Shown here: positions 14,370 to 22,214 of the stretch, piece by piece | How the letters are laid out: each line of letters starts with the position of its first letter | How positions within the stretch are numbered: position 1 is the first letter of the stretch | Source of the DNA: a candidate division WOR-3 bacterium | Lineage (GTDB): Bacteria > Hydrothermota > Tepidihabitantia > Tepidihabitantales > Tepidihabitantaceae | Assembly: GCA_016867815.1 (NCBI GenBank) | Contig: VGIR01000021.1 | Span: 1 to 38,547 of the forward strand | Direction: 5' to 3' | DNA length: 38,547 bases | The notes under the pieces: generated by a model | What the model was told of the DNA's origin: nothing | The model's input: only the letters and a program-made list of their open reading frames with translations | Database searches by the model: none | Translations under genes and position numbers: made by a program

Positions 14370-15722
14370 ATGTCTCTTCCTTTCAAGAAGGTCCTCGTCG
14401 CCAACCGCGGAGAGGTGGCGCTGCGGATCATCCGCGCCTGCCGGGAACTGAGCGTGCCGTCGGCGCTCGTCTACTCCGAGGCGGACCGCGACTCCCTGCC
14501 AGTGCGCGTGGCCGACGAAGCGGTCTGCATCGGGCCGGCTCCCGCCCAGGACAGCTACCTGAATGTCTCGCGCATACTCTCTGCCGCCGAGATCACCAAG
14601 TCAGATGCGCTCCATCCGGGCTATGGTTTCCTCTCCGAGTCGCCGGAATTCGCCGAGGCGGCGGAGTCGTGCAAGGTCACGTTCATCGGCCCGACTGCAG
14701 AGACCCTGAGACTGGCGCAGGACAAGATCCGCATGCGGCAAATCGCCCGCCAGGCGAACCTGGCCGTCGTGCCCGGCTCCGACGGCGAGGTGAACTCGTC
14801 GACCGATGCCGCGGGTATCGCAGCCGAGCTTGGCTACCCCATCTTGGTCAAGGCCGCAGCCGGGCGCGGTGGCGGCGGCATGCGCCTGGTGAAACGGGAC
14901 AGGGACATTGAGACCGGTTTCCGCATGTGCCAAGCAGAAGCCAAGGCGGCCTTCGGTGATGGCCGAGTCTACATTGAAAAACACCTGGCCAATGCCCGGC
15001 ACGTCGAAGTCCAGCTGCTTGCCGACCGGCGGGGCAACGTCTCGTATCTGCCGGAGCGCGACTGCTCGGTCCAGTTCCGCTACCGGAAACTGCTGGAAGA
15101 GAGCCCGTCGCCGGCCGTGTCCGGGGCGCTGCGCCGCGTCCTTGGAAAGCAGGCGCTGGCGATCGGGCGGGCGGTCGGACTGACCAATTCCGGCACGGTC
15201 GAGTTCCTGATGGACGACAGAGAGAACTGCTTCTTCCTGGAAATCAACGGTCGGCTGCAGATCGAGCACGGAGTCACGGAGATGGTCACCGGATTGGATA
15301 TCGTCCAGAACCAGCTATTCTCCGCTGCCGGCGAGCCGCTCATTCTGCCCGCCGAGGACCCCGCACCCTTGGGCCATGCGATCGAATGCCGCATCACTGC
15401 CGAGGACGCTGAAGTCGGGTTCGAACCGAGTTCAGGCCTCGTGACCGACGCCAGGATGGCTGGTGGTCCGGGCATCAGGGTGGACTCGTACCTTTCGCCC
15501 GGATACGTAGTACCTCCACTCTACGAACCGCTGGTCGCGAAACTCATCGCCTGGGCTCCTGACAGGCCTCAGGCCATCGCACGGATGGCCCGGGCTCTTG
15601 CTGAAACGGCCGTTACTGGAATCACGACGACAGTCGGACTCCACCGCCGCCTGATGGAGAGCGGCCGGTTCCGGCGCGGCAAACTGGGAATCGGAATGCT
15701 CGACGAGGAGCTGGCCGCATGA
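14370..15722 (+). CDS. accC: Biotin carboxylase subunit of acetyl-CoA carboxylase
   Basis: 450 residues, the family length. The N-terminal Rossmann-like domain (VLVANRGEVALRIIRACREL), the Gly-rich ATP loop (163-172), catalytic Lys240, Arg295 and Glu299 in EINGRLQIEHGVTE, and HAIECRITAED are present. The enzyme carboxylates biotin on its carrier with ATP and bicarbonate. Oddities: the usual QRRHQK motif is QFRYRK (235-240), so the ATP-contacting His and Gln are Tyr and Arg, while Lys240 is kept; T-R of NTR is G-R. No accB (biotin carrier) gene accompanies it, although efp-accB-accC is a common order. It may be a divergent accC or serve another biotin enzyme. Its stop overlaps the next gene. 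Confidence 0.88.
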   Translation: MSLPFKKVLVANRGEVALRIIRACRELSVPSALVYSEADRDSLPVRVADEAVCIGPAPAQDSYLNVSRILSAAEITKSDALHPGYGFLSESPEFAEAAESCKVTFIGPTAETLRLAQDKIRMRQIARQANLAVVPGSDGEVNSSTDAAGIAAELGYPILVKAAAGRGGGGMRLVKRDRDIETGFRMCQAEAKAAFGDGRVYIEKHLANARHVEVQLLADRRGNVSYLPERDCSVQFRYRKLLEESPSPAVSGALRRVLGKQALAIGRAVGLTNSGTVEFLMDDRENCFFLEINGRLQIEHGVTEMVTGLDIVQNQLFSAAGEPLILPAEDPAPLGHAIECRITAEDAEVGFEPSSGLVTDARMAGGPGIRVDSYLSPGYVVPPLYEPLVAKLIAWAPDRPQAIARMARALAETAVTGITTTVGLHRRLMESGRFRRGKLGIGMLDEELAA

Positions 15723-16432
15723 GAATAGGCGTCGCTCCCGTTCCCCGCGAGTTCGCCGGCGCAGAATCGGGCTCGGCCGTGGTGGTGATCGACGTGTTCC
15801 GCGCCTCGACGACGATCGCCGCGGCGCTGGCCGGCGGCGCCAGGTTTGTGCTGCCGGTCGCAGACGTCGAACAGGCAATGAGGATGTCCGAACCCTATGA
15901 CCGCAATGAAGTCCTGCTCGGCGGAGAGCGTGAGTGCCAACGGATCGATGGATTCCAACTCGGCAACTCTCCGTTGGAGTACACGCGTGAGGCCGTCGCA
16001 GGGAAGGTGGTCATCTTCACGACTTCAAATGGCACACGGGCTCTGGCCGTCGCAAAGGACGCGGCCACGGTCATCGTCGGCAGCTTTGTGAACTTCAGCG
16101 CGGTGGCTGATGCGGTCGCCGGGCATGAGGCCGTAACCGTTCTCTGCGCCGGCAATAACGGCAGGATAAGCCTCGAGGATTTCATCTGTGCGGGCGGGCT
16201 GGTGAACCGACTGGCGAAAACCGAACCCCGGCTCGATGATGCTGCCCTGGCGGCCCGGGCCGCATATAAGAACCTTAAGGCCGACCTCGGCCGGACACTG
16301 GCAGCAACCCAGCACGCGCTTCGGCTGGCCGACCTCGGGTTCCGCGCCGACCTCGAGTTCGCGCTCAAGGTCGACTCACTGCCGATCGTACCGCGCCTGA
16401 TTGAAGGCAGAATCGTCGCACCGCCCGCTTGA
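15719..16432 (+). CDS. comB: 2-phosphosulfolactate phosphatase-like protein (ComB family)
   Basis: 237 residues with the ComB signature: VVIDVFRASTTI (22-33), LLGGER, GFQLGNSP, TTSNGTRAL and CAGNNGRISLEDF. Family members are Mg-dependent phosphatases that dephosphorylate 2-phosphosulfolactate on the way to coenzyme M or sulfolactate. Many bacteria keep a ComB-like gene without any other pathway gene, and none is seen here, so the real substrate is open. It overlaps the accC stop codon by ATGA and is translationally coupled to it. The promoter of the next gene overlaps its last codons. Confidence 0.85.
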   Translation: MRIGVAPVPREFAGAESGSAVVVIDVFRASTTIAAALAGGARFVLPVADVEQAMRMSEPYDRNEVLLGGERECQRIDGFQLGNSPLEYTREAVAGKVVIFTTSNGTRALAVAKDAATVIVGSFVNFSAVADAVAGHEAVTVLCAGNNGRISLEDFICAGGLVNRLAKTEPRLDDAALAARAAYKNLKADLGRTLAATQHALRLADLGFRADLEFALKVDSLPIVPRLIEGRIVAPPA

Positions 16433-16456
16433 CTCCGCTGCGGCGCCTGCTAAGAT
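16429..16456 (+). promoter_or_regulatory. Promoter upstream of the TPR/SirB1-like gene
   Basis: -35 TTGACT (16429-16434, overlapping the comB stop), 16-nt spacer, -10 TAAGAT (16451-16456). It gives a leader of about 100 nt to ATG 16561, or about 20 nt to TTG 16483. Confidence 0.55.
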
Positions 16457-16560
16457 TGTAGTACTGGCTACGTCAGGTCAGGTTGCCTGTACTGCCACCG
16501 GGTGCCATCCGGCTGGGAACGGCCGTAATCGCACTCGGTGCGTGCCCTATTCCCCTGACA

Positions 16561-18237
16561 ATGAACAGCGTTAGCTTCGACAAAAGTCAGCGGCTCGGGC
16601 GCGCTGTCACTGAAGTAAGGACCATACTCGAACGGGCAGCCAGCTACTACCCCTCCGATCTTCCGGTCAGTCATTACGCCCGGCGCACCAACTGGCGCTA
16701 CCAATCACGGGGCGCGGACAGCCCTCTGGACCTTGGCTTGGAGCAAGTACCGGGGTTTGAACCGCTCCGTCGTCAGCTTGAGATGGCCAGATCTCGCGCC
16801 GAAGCCCTGCTCGTCTCCGAACGGCTGGGCGAAACGATCATCGGGGCACAGGAGCGCGAGGAACTGACTCGGCGCGCGCTCGGCATACTGCCCACCGCTG
16901 AGGCCGACCGGATGCGGGAGATCTTCGCCTGCGCCGAACTCCAACCCCGCCGCTTCGCCCACTCGGCACCGAACACCGTGGCCGCCTTCGAGCAGATAGA
17001 ACGGAACTGCGGGCGCGCCACGGCGCTCACCTACTGCATGCTCAGTCTGGCCGGCCAGCGCCAGGAAGAGGAGATTGTCCGCTACGGCGAGCGTCTGGAA
17101 CAGGTCTTCAACCAGGTCGTGTCGGCCCCGGCGGTGAAAAAGGCTCTGGAAACCGAGATTCCCCGTGACGAACCAGGCAAGTTCGAAACCCTCCTCGCCC
17201 TGTTGCAGGCGGCGCGTGATCAGCTCTGGCTGCTGAAGCCGAACCGGGTGTCGAACGAGTTCTTGCTCACCCAGGTCATTGACAACTACCTCGGGGCCAA
17301 GAGCAGCGCGGGCAGCGCGCTCGGCCTCGCCCTGTTCGACAGCATCATCATCGGCAAGCTCGGATTCCGCGCCGACCTGTTTATGGAGGAGGGAGCGCTC
17401 CGGCTGCAGGTGCCCGTCGGCAACCGCAGCGTACCGTGGGAACTGACCGACCGGCGGCCCCTGTCGCACTCAACAACCGCGAGCGGCTGCGTGGTCGGTT
17501 CGCGTTCGCTGTTCACCATCACGTACAGCAGTCTGGCCGCGATGTGCTTCGCCTTCGGCATGTTCGAGCGCGCTACCGAGGCATACCGGTCCGCGCTGGA
17601 ACTCGAACCGGGCTCGGTCGAGACCCGCACTGGCCTGGCAGTCTGTCTGCTGAAACAGCAGTTGCCGGATGACGCTGTACGCGAATTGCGCGCCTGCATC
17701 GACCTGGAACCGAACGCAGCCGAGGCACACCACCAGATGGGCAACGCCTACGCACTGCAGTCGGACTGGCCCCGGGCCATAGAATCATACAAGCGGGCGC
17801 TGCGTATCAGCCGGGACGTAGCCGAGGTCTACAACAACCTCGGCTTCGCCTACCTGCATTCCGGCAACGCCCAGCAGGCTGTCGCTGCGTTCGAGGCCGC
17901 AATAAGTCACCGACCGGACTACTACCAGGCCTATTTCAACCTCGCTAATCTGCACTTGGAGCAGCAGCAGTATGACCTTGCCATCAAGCAGTATCGCGAG
18001 ACGCTGCGCATTGAACCGAGATTCGTCGCCGCCTGCTACAACATGGGCCGCGCCCACTACGACAAACACGATCTCGATGGCGCTATCCACTGCTACCAGA
18101 AGGCTGTGGAACTGAACCCCAAACACTCCGGCGCCTGGTACAATCTCGGCATCGCCTACCGCGACCAAGGCCAGGCCGAAAAGGCTGTCGAGGCGCTGGA
18201 GAAAGCCGTCACCATCAACCCGAGCCTGATGAGGTAG
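16561..18237 (+). CDS. SirB1/transglutaminase-like domain fused to TPR repeats
   Basis: 558 residues from ATG 16561; an in-frame TTG at 16483 would add 26. Residues about 1-240 are helical with no clear family. Residues about 235-330 (FLLTQVIDNYLGAKSSAG to LRLQVPVGNRSVPWE) resemble SirB1-type transglutaminase-like domains, but the catalytic Cys/His pair is not apparent, so it is probably non-enzymatic. The C-terminal half holds six or more 34-residue TPRs, ending with NPKHSGAWYNLGIAYRDQGQ. It is cytoplasmic, with no signal peptide, and probably a scaffold. It has its own promoter and lies 72 nt before the coupled GNAT cluster. Confidence 0.75.
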   Translation: MNSVSFDKSQRLGRAVTEVRTILERAASYYPSDLPVSHYARRTNWRYQSRGADSPLDLGLEQVPGFEPLRRQLEMARSRAEALLVSERLGETIIGAQEREELTRRALGILPTAEADRMREIFACAELQPRRFAHSAPNTVAAFEQIERNCGRATALTYCMLSLAGQRQEEEIVRYGERLEQVFNQVVSAPAVKKALETEIPRDEPGKFETLLALLQAARDQLWLLKPNRVSNEFLLTQVIDNYLGAKSSAGSALGLALFDSIIIGKLGFRADLFMEEGALRLQVPVGNRSVPWELTDRRPLSHSTTASGCVVGSRSLFTITYSSLAAMCFAFGMFERATEAYRSALELEPGSVETRTGLAVCLLKQQLPDDAVRELRACIDLEPNAAEAHHQMGNAYALQSDWPRAIESYKRALRISRDVAEVYNNLGFAYLHSGNAQQAVAAFEAAISHRPDYYQAYFNLANLHLEQQQYDLAIKQYRETLRIEPRFVAACYNMGRAHYDKHDLDGAIHCYQKAVELNPKHSGAWYNLGIAYRDQGQAEKAVEALEKAVTINPSLMR

Positions 18238-18309
18238 TGCGTGGGCACCGCTGGCTGGCAGGCAGTTGGTCCGGGCGGCGAGTTCTCGAGCCGGGCGCGG
18301 GGTGAGTAG

Positions 18310-19218
18310 ATGGCAGTAACGCTTGGTCGCATCTTCCGACGCACGCTGCCGGATCCCGGTGTCGACCCGGTTCCTTTCGGCCCCCGCTACTCCATCTCCG
18401 GTGATCGGCTGGCCATCGAATCCGGTCCGCTCGCCGGCACCGCACTGCGAGTTGAGCGCCGCGTCTCGCACACCAAAGCCGACTTCAGCTTCTACGAGCT
18501 TGCCGGCGACAGTTCACCGATCGCCAATCGTCAATCGCCTGTTTCTCCTGACCCGGTGGCACACTGTCACTTTGACCGCGACCCGCAGACCGGCATCGAA
18601 ACCCTCTGGAGCATCTTCATCCGATCTGAGTATCGCCGTCGCGGCTTGACGACGCTTCTGACCAGGCTCACCTTCCGCGGGCTGCTGGCTACCGGTCGGC
18701 GCCACTGGTTTTCCATTCGCAAGCTGATGCAGGTAGACACGGAAGGCCGGAACCAGATGCCGCCTCCCGGTAGTCCGCGGCCCGAAGGCCCGCAGCTGCA
18801 GCGGATTGCACTTCACAATCTGGGGTTGGGGCTGGTCGCTCTTCGGCTCGGCTTCAAACCGGAGCCTGACCTCGCGCGCCTGCTGGCTCCTGGCAACGTC
18901 GACGCCATACAGGCAATCCCGCCCGACCCACCGAGCCCACCCGGCTTGCTGCTGCGCCTCGGGACCCTCCCCGGTCTGCTGGTCGCGGCAATGGTCGACC
19001 CGAAATCCGGTCAGCCGGTCACTGACGCGAGTGCCTACGAGCGATTCGTCAGCCCGAAGCAGCTGCTCCGGCAGGCGCTGTCCGGTCACGCGGTCATCGG
19101 CAATATCGACTACATCCTCTCGCGCACCGCGATCGAGCCGCTCGCCGCCCGTCTGGCAAACGACCACGCCGAACTCCGACATTTCGCCGCTGCCCTTCGC
19201 CGGGGTGCCCCGAACTGA
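18310..19218 (+). CDS. GNAT-fold acetyltransferase-like protein
   Basis: 302 residues. Residues about 85-140 carry a GNAT core: an acidic beta strand (GIETLWSIFIRSEY) followed by motif A RRRGLTTLL, the acetyl-CoA pyrophosphate loop (R-R-x-G-x-T type). The C-terminal half has no recognised family. An 11-residue linker before the core (SPIANRQSPVS) is encoded by a three-unit 7-nt repeat array (18518-18538). The stop overlaps the next ATG (TGATG), as in the following pair, so three genes are translationally coupled. The substrate is unknown. Confidence 0.65.
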   Translation: MAVTLGRIFRRTLPDPGVDPVPFGPRYSISGDRLAIESGPLAGTALRVERRVSHTKADFSFYELAGDSSPIANRQSPVSPDPVAHCHFDRDPQTGIETLWSIFIRSEYRRRGLTTLLTRLTFRGLLATGRRHWFSIRKLMQVDTEGRNQMPPPGSPRPEGPQLQRIALHNLGLGLVALRLGFKPEPDLARLLAPGNVDAIQAIPPDPPSPPGLLLRLGTLPGLLVAAMVDPKSGQPVTDASAYERFVSPKQLLRQALSGHAVIGNIDYILSRTAIEPLAARLANDHAELRHFAAALRRGAPN

Positions 19219-19883
19219 TGCCAACGAAACTCCGGCTCGAAGCTCACCGCTCTCTGGAAGTGACCCTCGCGCTGCTCAGCCCCAAGCTGGGCTGTGGCCT
19301 GATGCTGCACAGCCTGCCGCGGCTCAACGCCTCCGACCCCCTGCACAACTCGCTGGCCAACTACGGCTACGAGAACTTCTTTGCGGACAAAGCAGCTCAG
19401 AAGGTGATCGAAAACTCCGGTCTGCTCAAGCAGTTCTTCGACAACGCGTTCACCAGCAAGACACCGCTGCGACAGAACTTCAGAGACGTCTACGGACACC
19501 TCGTAGTTTTCATGGCCATAGATGCCGCCGCCAAGACTGCGTGGTTCGTCGCCGACCCCAACAATCGCGTCGCCCTTGAGAACTACTACCGGGACGCGCT
19601 ATCGCAAGGCCTCAAGCCGCTCGGCGTAGCACTGCTCGGCTCAACCGTCAGGCTGACCCCGCCGGGCTGGCAGAACCTGTTCGACCTGCTCAGCGACAAG
19701 TTCTTCTACGCCAACCCCGGGGTCGAGCGCGTCGAGATCATGGGCATTCTGGACGGGGCGAGATGGCGGGCGCCCACACTCAGCCTGGGCGTCACGCTCT
19801 TGAACTTTCGCGAGCTTCCGGAGGTAGAGTCCGCGGTCAAGGCGGCAATGCGCGGCTCGGCCGGACCGCAGAACCGACGCTGA
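19218..19883 (+). CDS. Uncharacterised protein, middle gene of the coupled trio
   Basis: 221 residues, mixed alpha/beta, no signal peptide or membrane segment. Notable runs are LANYGYENFFADKAAQ, FRDVYGHLVVFMAIDAAA, and a C-terminal alternating strand (SLGVTLLNFRELPEVESAV). I do not recognise a family. The ATG overlaps the GNAT-like stop (TGATG), and its own stop overlaps the next ATG the same way, so the three proteins are likely made in fixed ratio and act together. Confidence 0.6.
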   Translation: MPTKLRLEAHRSLEVTLALLSPKLGCGLMLHSLPRLNASDPLHNSLANYGYENFFADKAAQKVIENSGLLKQFFDNAFTSKTPLRQNFRDVYGHLVVFMAIDAAAKTAWFVADPNNRVALENYYRDALSQGLKPLGVALLGSTVRLTPPGWQNLFDLLSDKFFYANPGVERVEIMGILDGARWRAPTLSLGVTLLNFRELPEVESAVKAAMRGSAGPQNRR

Positions 19884-20437
19884 TGGCGGACGAACCCCAC
19901 AGTTTTATCACCGGCACCCTTTGGCTCAAGCTCAAAGAAGACGTCCGCGACTTCCGGATCTTCAATAGTCGGGATCTTGCCTGCTCGGCCTACTATCACA
20001 TTCGCCGGGTGCTGCTGGCTCAGCCCGGCTGGTCTTGCCGCGCCAATCCTCCGCTTTCACACGAGAACCAACCCCCCTTACCCTCGCCTGACCTGGGCCT
20101 TTTCTCGGGCGGAACTCTCAACGCGCTCTTCCAGTTCGAGTTTCACCTCGCGCCCGGCATGAACGGCGGTTTTCCGACCGCCGCCTTGAACGAGAGGATG
20201 ACGTCGCTGCGCCGAGTGGTTGAGGAAACGGAGCTCCCGCGCGCGACGAACTCGGGACGAGTCGGACGCGGCTACCTGGTCGGCGTCTTCGACACCGAAG
20301 AGGAGTGGTTCTTCCCCGACCAAGTAGCCTGGGACAAGCAGTCCTGCGTCTGGCTGCCGGTCAACTGCCACACTTTCGCCGACTACTCGGAGTGGCGCCA
20401 GAAGTGGGACCGGATTGCCCGGCTGTCGAATCAGTAG
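19883..20437 (+). CDS. Uncharacterised protein, last gene of the coupled trio
   Basis: 184 residues from ATG 19883, which overlaps the preceding stop as TGATG; longer upstream readings of this frame only shadow the previous gene. The segment around residues 50-67 (ANPPLSHENQPPLPSPDL) is a proline-rich linker. The C-terminal part has many Trp and acidic residues (DTEEEWFFPDQVAWDK, NCHTFADYSEWRQKWDR). No family recognised and no export signal. The S55-type protease gene starts 4 nt downstream. Confidence 0.6.
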   Translation: MADEPHSFITGTLWLKLKEDVRDFRIFNSRDLACSAYYHIRRVLLAQPGWSCRANPPLSHENQPPLPSPDLGLFSGGTLNALFQFEFHLAPGMNGGFPTAALNERMTSLRRVVEETELPRATNSGRVGRGYLVGVFDTEEEWFFPDQVAWDKQSCVWLPVNCHTFADYSEWRQKWDRIARLSNQ

Positions 20438-20441
20438 CCGC

Positions 20442-22214
20442 GTGACAATCGTGGCTGGCAGACGGTCAGGTCGCGTCTCAGTCTGCGGACTGCTGCTCCT
20501 CCCGTGCCTTGCCGCAGCCCTCAGTGGAATACCGATCATGCCGGTAGACCAGCTCAAGCCCGGCATGAAAGGCACCGGGCTCTCGGTCTTCTACGGCACC
20601 GAAGTCAAGGAATTCGGAGCCGAGGTCGTCGACATAATGCGCCAGGTCTCGCCGCGCGGTGACCTGATACTCTGCCGGCTTTCGGGACAGGGCCTCGAGG
20701 AGTCCGGCGTCATCGCTGGCATGTCGGGAAGCCCCATCTACATCGATGGCAGGCTTATCGGCGCCGTTGCCTATGCGTGGAGCTTCGCCAAGGAGCCTCT
20801 GGCCGGTGTCACACCGGCGGCCGAGATGCTGAGGATATGGGACATCCCGGACCACCAACAGGATCGGGGCGGCTCGCGAACCACCCGAATCCCGGGCAGC
20901 AGCGGGCTTTCGGGCCTGTCGGCCCTGCCGCTGCCTGTAGTCATGTCCGGCTTCACTCCCGCGCTCGCGGCGCTGGTCGGACCGGAACTGATGAAGTTCG
21001 GCTTCACGCCGGTAGCGGCAACTGGTACTACCTCGGCGGAGTCCGGGGATACTCCGGAACTCGTACCAGGCTCAGCCGTCGGCATTGCCTTGATTGACGG
21101 CGACGTGCGGGTTTCCGGAATCGGCACTGTCACCTGCCGGGACGGCAACCGCATCCTCGCGTTCGGGCACCCGATGGTGCAGGCCGGCAGTGTCCGCCTG
21201 CCGATGGTCGGCGGCAGAATCCACTCGGTCGTTGCTTCGGTAGCCAGTTCCTTTAAGCTCTTCTCTCCCACTGCGCCTCTCGGCACCATCAATCAGGATC
21301 GGCTGGCCGGTGTCGGCGGCAGCCTCGGCCCCGTACCCGAGATGCTCCCGGTGACGGCAGTCATGTCATCGCCTTCCGGGCTCGACACCTATCGGTTCCG
21401 CATAGCCGAACTGGAAGACCTGGCGCCCATGCTTATCGCCACCGGTCTGGCCAGCGCCATCTACCAGACCGAGGGAAACCTCGAAGAAGCTACGCTGACT
21501 TCGCGCATGACCGTCCGCTTCTCCCCAACCGGGACCCCGAACCACGACCCGCAACTCCCTTCTTCTCCTCTGGTCATCGAACACCGCTTCAGCGGCGTCA
21601 ACCCAGCAGCCGGGTTGTACCGGTCGGCGGGCAATGAACTCGAAGTGCTCTTTGCCAACCGTTTCCTATCCGCCCCAATCGAAGCCGTGGAGTTCGCCTT
21701 AGGATTCAGCCCGGGCCGGGACCTGGTCTATCTGCTTTCGGCACGGCCGCAGACCACTTCCGTTCGTCCGGGTGACTCATTGCGCGTCACTCTCGGGCTA
21801 CGCGACTATCGCGGCGCTGACTCAGAGATAGTGATAACGGTTGGCATTCCCGAACCGACTCCCGAAGGCAATCTTCGGATCGTCATCGGACCGCCCGACT
21901 CCCTGCTGGCACTCGAAGCCAGCCGCGCTCCGGGAAGGCTGGAACCGGCTTCTTTTGCCGAGCTGGTTGAGCTGCTGTCGCAGACCGGCAGAGAGAACGA
22001 ACTGGTGGCCGCCGGCTTCTCATCCCGGCCCGGCCTGACGCTTGGGGGAAAGGAACTTCCCGCCCCACCGCCCTCGCTTCGCTCGGTCCTGCTTGACCAC
22101 CGGTCCGCTGAGCAGGTTGTGCCGACCAACGAAAGCCGGGCTTTCCACCAGGTATTCCGCCTTGAACGGGTCATTTCAGGTGTAGCCAACATCGATGTGG
22201 AGGTTAATCGATGA
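20442..22214 (+). CDS. Exported SpoIVB-type (S55) serine protease-like protein
   Basis: 590 residues from GTG 20442, 4 nt after the previous stop. The signal peptide is about 1-29. The first conserved block is PVDQLKPGMKGTGLSVFYGT, then GMSGSPIYIDGRLIGAVAY with the likely nucleophile Ser95, and later GTVTCRDGNRILAFGHPM with His243. These are hallmarks of S55-domain proteins of Gram-negative and candidate-phylum bacteria. In SpoIVB itself the His comes before the Ser; here the Ser block is first. The C-terminal 300 residues are beta-rich with no named domain. Activity is inferred. The stop overlaps the next gene (ATGA), which has GGAGG inside this gene. Confidence 0.82.
   Translation: MTIVAGRRSGRVSVCGLLLLPCLAAALSGIPIMPVDQLKPGMKGTGLSVFYGTEVKEFGAEVVDIMRQVSPRGDLILCRLSGQGLEESGVIAGMSGSPIYIDGRLIGAVAYAWSFAKEPLAGVTPAAEMLRIWDIPDHQQDRGGSRTTRIPGSSGLSGLSALPLPVVMSGFTPALAALVGPELMKFGFTPVAATGTTSAESGDTPELVPGSAVGIALIDGDVRVSGIGTVTCRDGNRILAFGHPMVQAGSVRLPMVGGRIHSVVASVASSFKLFSPTAPLGTINQDRLAGVGGSLGPVPEMLPVTAVMSSPSGLDTYRFRIAELEDLAPMLIATGLASAIYQTEGNLEEATLTSRMTVRFSPTGTPNHDPQLPSSPLVIEHRFSGVNPAAGLYRSAGNELEVLFANRFLSAPIEAVEFALGFSPGRDLVYLLSARPQTTSVRPGDSLRVTLGLRDYRGADSEIVITVGIPEPTPEGNLRIVIGPPDSLLALEASRAPGRLEPASFAELVELLSQTGRENELVAAGFSSRPGLTLGGKELPAPPPSLRSVLLDHRSAEQVVPTNESRAFHQVFRLERVISGVANIDVEVNR

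Noticed and set aside
16483-16560. TTG-initiated N-terminal extension of the TPR/SirB1-like gene
   Set aside because: The extra 26 residues have no ribosome binding site, and the TTG is about 20 nt from the predicted transcript start. ATG 16561 is simpler, although not proven.
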